From Bacteroidaceae bacterium (GTDB lineage: Bacteria; Bacteroidota; Bacteroidia; Bacteroidales; Bacteroidaceae), in contig JAKSLL010000001.1 in assembly GCA_024401215.1 (NCBI GenBank), positions 55,993 through 119,992 on the forward strand: a stretch of DNA of 64,000 nt, read 5' to 3'. The notes beneath the pieces were generated by a model, which was given only the letters and a program-made list of their open reading frames with translations, had not been told where the DNA came from and did not search any database. The position numbers and the translations under genes are program-made. Shown one piece after another: positions 36,013 to 44,929 of this stretch. Each line of letters opens with the position of its first letter. The first letter of the stretch is position 1.

Positions 36013-36663
36013 ATGAAGACAGTAGCATTTGTTCCTATTCGTTTGAACAGCAAGCGAGTTGAGGGAAAAAATATGAAGATGCTCGGTGGAAAGCCGTTAA
36101 TGTCATATATATTAGAAACATTGGTGAAGGTTGGTGATATAGATGAAATCTATGTGTATTGTAGCAATGAGGATGTTGTGCCATTATTGCCCAAAGGGGT
36201 GAAGTTTCTTAAGCGACCAGAGTATTTGGATAGAGATGAAACTTTAGGAAAAGAGATCTATGATGAGTTTACAAAGGCTGTTAATGCAGACATATATGTG
36301 CTTGCACATACAACGTCTCCTTTCATAAAGGTAGGCACAGTGGAGAATGCTATCAAAAAGATTAAGGAAGAAGGGTATGACTCTGCTTTCAGTGCAGAAA
36401 AAATCCAAACCTTTGCCTGGTATGAAGGCAAACCTCTGAACTATGAATTGAAGAATATTCCTCGAACTCAAACTATTGAACCTGTATATGTGGAGACAAG
36501 TGCATTCTTTATGTTTAAGAGCGAAATATGGAAGGAGCATGGACAGCGTATAGGTTTTAATCCTTATATGGCGGTGATTGATAAGGTTGAAGGTGTTGAT
36601 ATAGATTGGCCTGAGGACTTTGAATTTGCAGAGGAGATAGTCAAGATAATGAACAAGGATTAA
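36013..36663 (+). CDS. CMP-sugar synthetase (acylneuraminate cytidylyltransferase-like)
   Basis: Activates an acidic sugar, such as a nonulosonic acid or Kdo-like sugar, with CTP. The 216 residues begin VAFVPIRLNSKRVEGKNMKML, the family nucleotide-binding motif with R10-LNSKR and KN. LKRPEYLDRDETLGKEIYDEF is a second conserved block, and HTTSPFIKVGTVENAI (about 98-113) is the characteristic TSPF segment. VDIDWPEDFEFAE closes it. Length is normal for NeuA-type enzymes. There is no NeuB- or NeuC-type gene in the window, so the activated sugar must be made elsewhere or be another acid. Two bases separate it from the next gene. Confidence 0.87.
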   Translation: MKTVAFVPIRLNSKRVEGKNMKMLGGKPLMSYILETLVKVGDIDEIYVYCSNEDVVPLLPKGVKFLKRPEYLDRDETLGKEIYDEFTKAVNADIYVLAHTTSPFIKVGTVENAIKKIKEEGYDSAFSAEKIQTFAWYEGKPLNYELKNIPRTQTIEPVYVETSAFFMFKSEIWKEHGQRIGFNPYMAVIDKVEGVDIDWPEDFEFAEEIVKIMNKD

Positions 36664-36665
36664 CT

Positions 36666-37523
36666 ATGCGAGAGTTCTTGATAAATATAATTGATACGAT
36701 ATTCTATTTCTTGTATTTCTTAACTAAAGAAGACTTTACTGATTATATTAGCAAGTTATGCAAGGAAGAGCCTGAGGAAAGTCAGACAGTTCACGTTTTA
36801 GCTAATGGACCTTCGCTAAATGAAAGCATATCACGTATTGAGGCGGAGTGGGATAAGTATGCAGGAGATGAGTTTTGTGGTGTGAACTATATAGCTGACT
36901 TGGAAAGCTATGAGCGTTTGAAACCTAAATATTATGCGTTGTCGGATCCGAAGTTCTTTTGTGAGGGATTGCCTGACAAAGAGCGTGTTGAGAATATGTA
37001 TATGAATATGAATGAGCGCACTACATGGAAAATGTACTTATTCATACCATATCTATATTATAAAACATTTAAGGCGATAACAAATAGCAATATCGTTGTT
37101 GTGCCATTGCATACTCGTCAGTACATAGGTTTTGAGTCTTTGCGATTCTGGTATTACCGTAGAGGGCTTGGCAATGGAGAATTTGGCACCGTGGTTCAAA
37201 ATGCTGAATATGCATTGATTACAAAAGGGTATAAGCATATAAATCTGTATGGTGTTGAGCATAACTACTTCAATGGTCTTGTTGTGACTGATAACAATGA
37301 ATTTTGCTATAGATATCTCCATATAGGTGAGACGGAAGCAAAACTCACTCCTGTGTCTTTCGGTGCGCATTATGGCATTAGAGTTCATCATTTCATGAAA
37401 GGATTTGGATATCTCTTTGAAGGACATGACATTCTAAACCGATATGCGCAGTCTGTTGGATGTGAGATACTGAATTGTACAAAAGGATCGTTTATTGACT
37501 CTTATAAGAGATTTAGAGTGTAA
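36666..37523 (+). CDS. Unknown protein, possibly GT42-like sialyltransferase-type
   Basis: 285 residues not firmly recognised. VHVLANGPSLNES (about 42-54) resembles the nucleotide-binding NGPSL motif of GT42 sialyltransferases (Cst-I/II) and of MAF/DUF115-type proteins. PKYYALSDPKFF and VVQNAEYALITKGYKHINLYGVEHNYF follow, matching the GT42 order: NGPSL, an F-N or D-P strand, then an Ala-rich helix and the LxGxDxY block. It starts two bases after the CMP-sugar synthetase stop and one base before the next gene, so a CMP-sugar-using transferase is the best guess. Alternative: a DUF115-like protein with a different role. Start ATG fits the spacing. Confidence 0.6.
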   Translation: MREFLINIIDTIFYFLYFLTKEDFTDYISKLCKEEPEESQTVHVLANGPSLNESISRIEAEWDKYAGDEFCGVNYIADLESYERLKPKYYALSDPKFFCEGLPDKERVENMYMNMNERTTWKMYLFIPYLYYKTFKAITNSNIVVVPLHTRQYIGFESLRFWYYRRGLGNGEFGTVVQNAEYALITKGYKHINLYGVEHNYFNGLVVTDNNEFCYRYLHIGETEAKLTPVSFGAHYGIRVHHFMKGFGYLFEGHDILNRYAQSVGCEILNCTKGSFIDSYKRFRV

Positions 37524-38699
37524 ATGAAAATACTAATTGTTACAGCATTAAATATAACTCCATTTTGTGGCGGCATAGAAAGATTTGCCCTTGAATTGGG
37601 AAAGCGTTTTTCTTTTGAAGGACATAATGTGAAGTTCATTTCTTTCAAAGAAAGGAAGGATGTTGAAAAAGAGATACAGCAGTGTTATTTCCCAAAGTCA
37701 AGCAAGTATGATTGTGCGGAAAATGAGAGGTTCCTACATTCGTTTATTTTAGAGAATGAAGTTGATGTGTTATTCAACCAGCAAGCAGATAGTTTGGATA
37801 TAGTAAGACTATGTGATGCAGCAAGAAAGGAGACAAAAGCAAAACTTGTGTCTGTTTTCCACTTTGACCCAATGCATTATGTTGACATATATAGAGCTTC
37901 ATTTTCTGATATATTCTCAGCAGGACTGTCAATCGGGGAGACGATAAATCTCTTATTTCATAATATGAGTCTGTTTAGAAAGATTCAGATAAAGAAGTGT
38001 GGGAGTCGGTATTCCAAGGTGTATGAACTGTCGGATGCTGTAGTTCTTTTGTCAGAAAAGGCAAAACCTGCGTTCTTAAGCATGGCGAGTATAGAGGATG
38101 CTTCCAAATTGTACGCTATATCTAATCCAATAACGAACAGGCACACTAAAAATCAAGAATGCACGAAAGATAATCTTGTAGTATTTGTTGGTCGATTGAA
38201 TTTCTTGCAGAAAAGGCCCGACTTGTTGTTGAAAGTATGGGAGAGAATATACGAGAACAATCCATCTTGGAGATGCGCTGTCGTTGGTAATGGCGAGTAT
38301 TATGAGATAATGCAAAAGAAGATAAGAAAGAATAGTGTTAAAAACATAGAACTTGTTGGATTTGCTGATTCGGAGGATTATTATAAGAAAGCGAAGATAT
38401 TATGTATGACAAGCAATAGTGAAGGCTTTCCACTTGTGATAACAGAAGCATCATCTTATGGAGTGGTTCCTATTGCATTTGATAGTTTCAATGCTGTGTC
38501 GGATGTGATAAAAGATGAGGAAACCGGGCTCATAGTCCCAGCATTTGATGTGGACACTTATGCCGTTAAGTTACATTCTTTAATGAATGATAACGGAAAA
38601 CTTTCGAGATTATCTAATGCAGCAACAATTTATACGGAAAAATTCAATATGGATAGAATTGTTTTGAACTGGTATGAATTGTTTGAATCACTTTTATAA
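37524..38699 (+). CDS. Glycosyltransferase family 4
   Basis: 391 residues of GT-B type. LIVTALNITPFCGGIERFALEL is the N-terminal domain start. LVVFVGRLNFLQKRPDLLLKVW (about 213-234) opens the donor domain, and AKILCMTSNSEGFPLVITEASS holds the E-x7-E motif. It follows the unknown protein without a gap and lies nine bases before the GT32 gene. Substrate unknown. Confidence 0.92.
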   Translation: MKILIVTALNITPFCGGIERFALELGKRFSFEGHNVKFISFKERKDVEKEIQQCYFPKSSKYDCAENERFLHSFILENEVDVLFNQQADSLDIVRLCDAARKETKAKLVSVFHFDPMHYVDIYRASFSDIFSAGLSIGETINLLFHNMSLFRKIQIKKCGSRYSKVYELSDAVVLLSEKAKPAFLSMASIEDASKLYAISNPITNRHTKNQECTKDNLVVFVGRLNFLQKRPDLLLKVWERIYENNPSWRCAVVGNGEYYEIMQKKIRKNSVKNIELVGFADSEDYYKKAKILCMTSNSEGFPLVITEASSYGVVPIAFDSFNAVSDVIKDEETGLIVPAFDVDTYAVKLHSLMNDNGKLSRLSNAATIYTEKFNMDRIVLNWYELFESLL

Positions 38700-38708
38700 G
38701 GAAATTTT

Positions 38709-39437
38709 ATGATTCCAAAGATTATACATTATTGTTGGTTTGGAGGTAAACCATTACCAAAGTCTGCATTAAAGTGCATAGACAGTTGGAGGAAGTTTTT
38801 CCCTGATTATGAAATTAAGGAATGGAACGAGAGTAACTTTGATGTGAATATGATGGCATTCACCAAAGAGGCGTATTCTGCGAAGAAATATGCTTTTGTA
38901 AGTGATGTGGCGAGATTTTGGGTGCTGTACAATGAAGGAGGATTGTATTTCGATACAGATGTGGAAGTTATAGCACCAATGGATGATATTGTCGAAAGGG
39001 GACCTTTTATGGGGGTGGAATGTATGGATGTGTATGAGAAAGGATACCCTGCAGTAAATCCTGGCTTGGGAGTTGGCTGTGAAGTGTACAATAAGTTTTA
39101 TGGAGAGATGTTGAAACATTATGAAAGTATTCATTATTGTGATGAAAATGGTGTGCAGATACCAGGAACAGTCGTCATGCACACGTCAAAGATGCTTATG
39201 AAGTATGGCATGCTACCTATAGATACATGTCAGCAAGTAACAGGGATAAATATTTACTCTAAAGATTATTTCTGCCCATTAGAGGACGCTACAGGTATCT
39301 TATATAAAACAGGAAATACAAGGACAATTCATTGGTATTCCAAGACTTGGATAGAAAAGCCTATGCTTTATTTTACAATTACGAGGCTTTTGCATAGAGT
39401 TTTTGGTGTTTCATTTTTTTCACGAATAAAATCATAA
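38709..39437 (+). CDS. Glycosyltransferase family 32-like (DXD sugar-binding region)
   Basis: 242 residues. IPKIIHYCWFGGKPLP (from residue 2) is the GT32 hallmark. CIDSWRKFFPDYEIKEWNES follows, and AFVSDVARFWVLYNEGGLYFDTDVEVI (about 62-88) contains the DxD as D-T-D near 83-85. Enzymes of this family include capsule mannosyl- and galactosyltransferases. A short hydrophobic C-terminus (LYFTITRLLHRVFGVSFF) may contact the membrane. Six bases separate it from a small Cys-rich gene. Confidence 0.92.
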   Translation: MIPKIIHYCWFGGKPLPKSALKCIDSWRKFFPDYEIKEWNESNFDVNMMAFTKEAYSAKKYAFVSDVARFWVLYNEGGLYFDTDVEVIAPMDDIVERGPFMGVECMDVYEKGYPAVNPGLGVGCEVYNKFYGEMLKHYESIHYCDENGVQIPGTVVMHTSKMLMKYGMLPIDTCQQVTGINIYSKDYFCPLEDATGILYKTGNTRTIHWYSKTWIEKPMLYFTITRLLHRVFGVSFFSRIKS

Positions 39438-39443
39438 TGGTAT

Positions 39444-39695
39444 ATGAAACCTTTTACGAAATTTTTTTTGGCTACATTGGCAACTGCATTAATAGCTTGG
39501 TTTTTCATAGCAAATCAAAATGACGAGGCTGATGATGTTAATAATTCAAATGCTATTGAATTAGGTGGTTCTTGCATGCATAGCGGCTGTAAATGTAAGT
39601 CTTTGCGTGCACACATGAATAAAATAGGAGAAGTTTATGGTATATGTGTGGATTGCAGGCACATGGTTTCCGAACATCGTTATGCAAATAAATAA
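39444..39695 (+). CDS. Small membrane-anchored Cys/His-rich protein, unknown
   Basis: 83 residues; not recognised. A single N-terminal hydrophobic segment spans about 7-23, then an acidic linker (25-40), then a compact region with C44, C49, C51, C68 and C71 plus H46, H57, H73 and H78. The two groups (CxxxxCxC, and CxxC followed by H) look like a small zinc-binding ribbon. With the N-terminal segment acting as signal or anchor, the Cys-rich part would face the periplasm. A small intact gene with close spacing (six bases before, 12 after) between a GT32 gene and the polymerase suggests real expression in the operon. Function unknown. Confidence 0.6.
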   Translation: MKPFTKFFLATLATALIAWFFIANQNDEADDVNNSNAIELGGSCMHSGCKCKSLRAHMNKIGEVYGICVDCRHMVSEHRYANK

Positions 39696-39707
39696 GTTTT
39701 ATAAAGT

Positions 39708-40814
39708 ATGCTTTTAATTGATCCTACACTTTATGTGGTGTATGTGGAGTGGTTTATCTTAGGATTGACATGTTTTGTATTTTTGAATTATCACAGTTCA
39801 ACAGACAACACTAATTTGCTTACCGTACACTCTGACTTTCCTGCATATTTTTTATTTGTTATACTTGCTCTTTTTTTGGGACTTCGTCCTTCAAGTTATG
39901 TGTTTGGCGATACGGGTAATTATGGATTAGATTATAAATTGTTAGAACCAAATACTCCGTATGAGTTGCAATTTAGAGGTGAGTGGTTGTTTAACAATCT
40001 TAAGATATTTTGCAAGCGCATGGGCTGGTCAGTTCACTATCTTTTTTTGATAATAGAGATTGTGTATATTGGGTTGCAATTTTGGACATGTAAGAAGCTG
40101 TTGTGGGAAAATTCTTGGATAGCAATGCTGTTTTGTGTAACAGCTTTCTCTTTTTATACATACGGAACAAATGGTATTCGCAATGGAATGGGTGCATCTT
40201 TGGTGCTGTTTGGCATGGCACTTATCCTTGCAAATAAAAATTATATACTTGGTGGGTTAATGTTTTTCCTGGCGACAGGGGTGCATAATAGTACATATCT
40301 ACCAGCTCTTTGTTTTGTAGCCTCTATAACGTTTGTTAGAAATCCAAAGTGGGCAATATATCTATGGATTGCATCCATACTTGTATCTTTTTCATTAGGA
40401 AATGTGGTGATTGAAATGTTCAGGGGATTAGGATTTGACGATCGTCTCGATGCATATCTTTTTACCAAAGACAAGCAATATACAGCCTTTGGTGTGTTCC
40501 GTTGGGACTTCTTGTTGTATTCATCTGTGCCAGTAATTTTCACATGGTATGTGGTAATGAAACGGAATATACAAGATAAGGTGTTCAATGCGCTTGCTTG
40601 TACATATATACTGGCGAATTCATCTTGGGTTATGGTAATCAGAGCGTCATATAGTAATCGATTTGCATACCTGAGCTGGTTTCTCTATCCTATTGTTCTT
40701 GCCTATGGATTGATTAGGTTACATATTTGGGACAATCAAGATCGTAAAGTAGCAATAGGGCTACTGCTGCATTTTGGATTTACTTTTTTTATGTTTCTGA
40801 TGGGTAAAATATAG
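39708..40814 (+). CDS. wzy: EpsG-like polysaccharide polymerase (Wzy-type)
   Basis: Inner-membrane polymerase that joins flipped repeat units. The 368 residues contain about ten hydrophobic segments. The ALFLGLRPSSYVFGDTGNYGLDYKLL stretch (about 49-74) is the EpsG landmark (GLR...DTxxY). A large hydrophilic loop (about 235-265) and NGIRNGMGASLVLFGMAL match the family. It is the only polymerase seen in the window and pairs with the flippase at 21418. A 138-base gap follows; no terminator is clear. Confidence 0.85.
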   Translation: MLLIDPTLYVVYVEWFILGLTCFVFLNYHSSTDNTNLLTVHSDFPAYFLFVILALFLGLRPSSYVFGDTGNYGLDYKLLEPNTPYELQFRGEWLFNNLKIFCKRMGWSVHYLFLIIEIVYIGLQFWTCKKLLWENSWIAMLFCVTAFSFYTYGTNGIRNGMGASLVLFGMALILANKNYILGGLMFFLATGVHNSTYLPALCFVASITFVRNPKWAIYLWIASILVSFSLGNVVIEMFRGLGFDDRLDAYLFTKDKQYTAFGVFRWDFLLYSSVPVIFTWYVVMKRNIQDKVFNALACTYILANSSWVMVIRASYSNRFAYLSWFLYPIVLAYGLIRLHIWDNQDRKVAIGLLLHFGFTFFMFLMGKI

Positions 40815-40952
40815 AAGACGAGAGAGTAAATGTGGCGTAGTCGTATTGGTTGTTGATTATTTTCTTCATGTTCTTGATAAAAAATATGGAATTTATCTCA
40901 TTTTGGCATCTTTTGATTTTCTAAAATTGGTATAAAACAAACATTTTAAGCG

Positions 40953-41753
40953 ATGTTATCTACTCCAAAAATATCTGTTATAATGGGCATATACAATTGT
41001 GCTTCAACTTTGCAAGAAGCGTTAGACTCTTTATATGCACAGACTTTTAAGGATTTTGAAATAATAATGTGTGACGATGGTTCGGAAGATGAAACCTATG
41101 TTTTGGCATATGAGAATCAAAAACATTATCCCAATATAAAACTTCTTAAGAATGCCCATAATATGGGCCTGAATCAAACACTAAACAATTGTCTTGCTGT
41201 AGCAAAAGGGGAGTACATCGCTAGGATGGATGGAGATGATTTGTGTGATGAGACAAGGTTTGAGAAGCAGGTGAAATTTCTTGATAGTCATCCAGAATAT
41301 GCTATAGTAAGTTGTGCAATGATTCAATTTGATGAAAAAGGGGAATTCTCCAGAACAAATCTCCGTGTAGGAGAACCTACAAAAGAGGCATTTGTTTCAG
41401 GACCACCGTTTTGTCATGCTCCTTGTATGGTGCGTAAAGAAGCGTATGATGCTGTGAACGGATATACTGTAGATAGGCGGCTTCTTCGTGTTGAAGATTA
41501 TCATTTGTGGATGAAAATGTTCGCAAAAGGGTATAGAGGATGGAATATGGGTGAATATCTCTATTATATGCGCGATGATAGAAATGCAACTCGTAGGAGA
41601 ACATTTAAGAGCCGTTTGAATGGAATGTATGCATGTAGGTTGGCTTATCAAACTCTTCATTTTTCTACAATTGGTTTTTTAAAATGTTATATATTGACTT
41701 TTATTAAAGGAATTTTGCCTACATTTTTATATGAATACTTCCATAAAAAGTAA
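40953..41753 (+). CDS. Glycosyltransferase family 2
   Basis: 266 residues; compact GT2 enzyme. ISVIMGIYNCASTLQEAL, IIMCDDGSEDET (about 38-49), NMGLNQTLNNCLAVAKGEY and ARMDGDDLC as the DxD region (about 90-98). The PPFCHAPCMVRKEAY segment and VEDYHLWMKMF (about 177-187) are usual C-terminal features. The C-terminus has a hydrophobic stretch. It is followed by a gene that overlaps it by 23 bases. Specificity unknown. Confidence 0.9.
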   Translation: MLSTPKISVIMGIYNCASTLQEALDSLYAQTFKDFEIIMCDDGSEDETYVLAYENQKHYPNIKLLKNAHNMGLNQTLNNCLAVAKGEYIARMDGDDLCDETRFEKQVKFLDSHPEYAIVSCAMIQFDEKGEFSRTNLRVGEPTKEAFVSGPPFCHAPCMVRKEAYDAVNGYTVDRRLLRVEDYHLWMKMFAKGYRGWNMGEYLYYMRDDRNATRRRTFKSRLNGMYACRLAYQTLHFSTIGFLKCYILTFIKGILPTFLYEYFHKK

Positions 41754-42702
41754 AGTTTGTCTAGTCATTATCTTTAATCACAGGTATGACAAAAATATTC
41801 CTGTTTTAGAGGGAATGTATAAGGAACGCTTTTCTCATAGATATTATCTTGTTCCTTTTTATGATGGAAATATGGAGAATGTGATACCTGTATATGGGCG
41901 AAGTATTTTCTTTGAAACATATATAGCACAGGCATATAATGTTCTTTATAATAAAGGATTCGATTATTTCTATTTTATAGCAGATGATATGATAATCAAT
42001 CCAGAAATAAATGAGAATAATATCCTCCAGTTTTTTGAACTTAAAAATGGTGAATCATGGATTCCTCATCTCAGAACAATAAAGGAACAGAAATATTTTT
42101 GGATAGGAACATTAGCCGCTTATTCTTTTAATCCCGTTCAGAAATATGTGGAGACAAAAACAGAGTTGCCCTCCGTTGACGAAGCCATTGAAAGATTTGG
42201 GCATCATGGTTTGATAAATCCATTGGAACTTAGCAGAAAAGATGTGTTTCGTGAGTTCACTTTGGATATTTCTTCTATGGCGAATAAGGCAAGATTATTT
42301 TTGCGTACATTGTCATGGTTTAGACATCCTTTTCGAAAATCGGTAAAGTTATCATATCCTTTAGCGGCATCATATTCAGATACACTTTTAGTATCAGGGG
42401 AAGCAATGTCAAGATTTGCTCACTATTGTGGCGTATTTGGCGCAACTTCATTATTTGTTGAAGTCGCGATACCTACAGCATTGATACTTGCATCTGAAAA
42501 AAGGATAAAAACGGAGAAAGATATGAATAAAAGAGGACGTTCGTATTGGTATAGTGCAGATAATGTCTTTTGTGACATGCCTGAGTATACTTGGGACAAT
42601 TTGGAAAAGGAGTATAAGGATCTTGATGACATACTAAATAGGTTCCCTGAAGATGCAATATATTTGCATCCTGTTAAATTGTCAAAATGGATAAAAAAAT
42701 AA
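41731..42702 (+). CDS. Unknown protein, possible glycosyltransferase
   Basis: 323 residues not recognised. After a short start, VCLVIIFNHRYDKNIPVLEGMY and YYLVPFYDGN suggest a Rossmann-like core. FDYFYFIADDMIINP (about 77-91) carries paired Asp residues in the position of a GT-A DxD motif, and KNGESWIPHLRTIKEQKYFW follows. A Tyr-Trp-rich C-terminal part includes YPLAASYSDTLLVSG and ends near WIKK. It overlaps the previous gene by 23 bases and lies 13 bases before the mutase-like gene, so it is co-translated with glycan genes. A glycosyltransferase is the best guess. No membrane segment. Confidence 0.55.
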   Translation: MNTSIKSKVCLVIIFNHRYDKNIPVLEGMYKERFSHRYYLVPFYDGNMENVIPVYGRSIFFETYIAQAYNVLYNKGFDYFYFIADDMIINPEINENNILQFFELKNGESWIPHLRTIKEQKYFWIGTLAAYSFNPVQKYVETKTELPSVDEAIERFGHHGLINPLELSRKDVFREFTLDISSMANKARLFLRTLSWFRHPFRKSVKLSYPLAASYSDTLLVSGEAMSRFAHYCGVFGATSLFVEVAIPTALILASEKRIKTEKDMNKRGRSYWYSADNVFCDMPEYTWDNLEKEYKDLDDILNRFPEDAIYLHPVKLSKWIKK

Positions 42703-42715
42703 TATAATCTTTGGC

Positions 42716-43960
42716 GTGGAAAAAATTGCAATAATTGGTGCAGGAGTATCTGGTTTAAGTGTTGCACATTTCTTAAAGGATAAATACGAAGTTATAGTAT
42801 TTGAAAAGGAAGATCGACCAGGTGGATTGATTAAATGCGTTAGAGTATGTGGAAATCTATTTCATACTTGTGGAGGACATATATTCAATTCTAAACGTAA
42901 AGATGTATTAGAATGGTTTTGGACTAAATTTTCACGTGAGAATGAATTTACCAAGGCTGAAAGGAATTCTGTTGTTTTCACAGATGATGGTAAAAAAATT
43001 CCTTATCCAATAGAAAATCACATGTATTTGTTCGAAGAGGATGTTCAGAAGCAATTTATAGCCGACCTTGTTGATATGGCAAAAAAGGAGGAAGTTGAAC
43101 CAGCTAATTTTGAAGAATTTTTGAGAAATCGTTTCGGTGAAACTTTATATAAGATATATTTCCAACCATATAATGAAAAAGTGTGGCGCCGAGATTTGAA
43201 GAATGTGCCGATGTCATGGTTGGAAGGGAAACTACCTATGCCTACAGTTGCTGAAATGATTTTTAACAATATAAATCATGTAAAAGAAAAAGAATTTGTA
43301 CATGCTACATTCTGGTATGAGAAAATGAATGGGTCTCAGTATATAGCTGACAGGCTTGCCGAGGAATTAAACATTCAATATGATTCAGAAGTAGCATCAA
43401 TAAAGAAAAGCGGAGACAAATGGATTGTTTGTGATCAAGAGTTTGATAAGGTCGTTTTCTGTGGAAATATTAAGGAGATGATTAAAATTATCAAAGGTGT
43501 TGATATAGATGAATATTTTGATAAGGTTTGTGCGTTAGAGTATCATGGTACAACTTCTGTTTTTTGTGAAATAGATAGTAATCCATATTCATGGATTTAC
43601 CAACCTGATCGTTGTCATGAGAGCCATCGTATTATTTGTACTGGAAATTTTGCAGATAGCAATAACAAAGATCTACCCGAAGGAAGAATAACTGCAACGA
43701 TAGAATTTACGGATGCAATCAGCAAAGAAGATATAATTGACAATCTTACTCGTGTCCCATTGAGACCTAAGTATCTTGATCATAAATACAATAAATATAC
43801 ATATCCAATACAAGATGCTAATACACGGGATATGATTAAGAAATTAAAGCGACTTTTGGCATCCGATAACTTTTATTTTACAGGGCGTTTTGCTGATTGG
43901 GAATATTATAATATGGATGTAGCCATAGGAGCAGCTATGGATTTATGTAAGAATATTTAG
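42716..43960 (+). CDS. FAD-dependent UDP-galactopyranose mutase-like protein
   Basis: 414 residues. IAIIGAGVSGLSVAHFL is the FAD/NAD-binding GxGxxG start, and VFEKEDRPGGLI with FHTCGGHIFN fits the mutase/protoporphyrinogen oxidase-like group. RFGETLYKIYFQPYNEKVW (about 138-156) is the region that matches UDP-galactopyranose mutases, and FADWEYYNMDVAIGAAMDL closes it (about 394-412) with the C-terminal flavin motif. The start is GTG at 42716. UDP-galactofuranose production is possible, but the protein is divergent from Glf; another sugar-nucleotide oxidoreduction is equally possible. An 84-base gap follows. Confidence 0.72.
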   Translation: MEKIAIIGAGVSGLSVAHFLKDKYEVIVFEKEDRPGGLIKCVRVCGNLFHTCGGHIFNSKRKDVLEWFWTKFSRENEFTKAERNSVVFTDDGKKIPYPIENHMYLFEEDVQKQFIADLVDMAKKEEVEPANFEEFLRNRFGETLYKIYFQPYNEKVWRRDLKNVPMSWLEGKLPMPTVAEMIFNNINHVKEKEFVHATFWYEKMNGSQYIADRLAEELNIQYDSEVASIKKSGDKWIVCDQEFDKVVFCGNIKEMIKIIKGVDIDEYFDKVCALEYHGTTSVFCEIDSNPYSWIYQPDRCHESHRIICTGNFADSNNKDLPEGRITATIEFTDAISKEDIIDNLTRVPLRPKYLDHKYNKYTYPIQDANTRDMIKKLKRLLASDNFYFTGRFADWEYYNMDVAIGAAMDLCKNI

Positions 43961-44044
43961 TAACTGGTAGATTACAAATCTATTGGTTTTACAATAAAAT
44001 ATATTAGAAAAGCATTTTTGATATACCCAATATATTAGGCGTTG

Positions 44045-44929
44045 ATGACTTATAGCGTAGCAATTCGCACACTTGGCAGAAATAATGAATGGTTGGAGAA
44101 GGAGGTTGACTTGCTGAGGAATCAGACGGTCAAACCAAAGGAGATACGTGTGTTTGAAGGTGTTGGGATGGTGAAGCAGAGGGCACAGGACTATAGTGTG
44201 TTTGACAGTGATTTTGTGCTGTTGCTTGATGATGATGTGAAGATGGAGAGCGACTGTGTGGAGAGGTTGATAAGAGAGATGGAGGCAGGTGGTTATGATG
44301 TGATTGCGCCGGATACATACGAAAATCAAGGGCTGTCATGGAAATATAAAGTATATGCAGCATTGACTAATTGGACGTTTCCGAGACGTGGTGACAATTG
44401 GGCCTTCAAGATTCTTCCTTGGGGGTCGTTCTCTTATAATAACAGCCCTAAGAAGGGTGTATGCTATCCTTCGATGTATTGTGCAGGGCCAGCATTGTTG
44501 TGGCGTAGGGATTCGTTGATTAAATTGCGTATAGAAGATGAGGTGTGGCTTGATGAGAAGGGTTTTGCTTATAGTGATGATACTCTGGAAACATACAAAG
44601 CATATCGTATGGGTATGAAGCTTGGAGTTTTGTATGATGGTGGATGTGAGCATCTTAACGCTAAGACTGCAAGTATGCCGTATATGAAGCGCACGGACAG
44701 ATTTTATGTGAGGAGTTGGGCTATGGCAGCTGTATGGAAGAGATTGATGTGGAGAGATGCTGATGGTCGTAAAAATGTATTTGCAGCTTTGCTTTTTGGA
44801 ATGAAAATGTGGTGGGTATTTTGGGTGTATTGCGTTGTTGCGTTGATATACAGAGATATGAGCATTCCAAGTCAGCATATCCGTGGTGTGAGAGAGGCTC
44901 TGAAGATGAATTTCGATAAATCCGTATGA
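44045..44929 (+). CDS. Glycosyltransferase family 2-like
   Basis: 294 residues from the ATG at 44045 (TTG at 44042 rejected). YSVAIRTLGRNNEWLEKEVD replaces the usual start, and IRVFEGVGMVKQRAQDYSVF is followed by VLLLDDDVKME as a DDD metal site (about 60-70). VWLDEKGFAYSDDTLETYKAYRMG resembles the late catalytic region of GT2 enzymes. Two hydrophobic C-terminal stretches (ALLFGMKMWWVFWVYCVVALIY) suggest membrane attachment. It overlaps the nucleotidyltransferase-fold gene by four bases (ATGA). Confidence 0.82.
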   Translation: MTYSVAIRTLGRNNEWLEKEVDLLRNQTVKPKEIRVFEGVGMVKQRAQDYSVFDSDFVLLLDDDVKMESDCVERLIREMEAGGYDVIAPDTYENQGLSWKYKVYAALTNWTFPRRGDNWAFKILPWGSFSYNNSPKKGVCYPSMYCAGPALLWRRDSLIKLRIEDEVWLDEKGFAYSDDTLETYKAYRMGMKLGVLYDGGCEHLNAKTASMPYMKRTDRFYVRSWAMAAVWKRLMWRDADGRKNVFAALLFGMKMWWVFWVYCVVALIYRDMSIPSQHIRGVREALKMNFDKSV

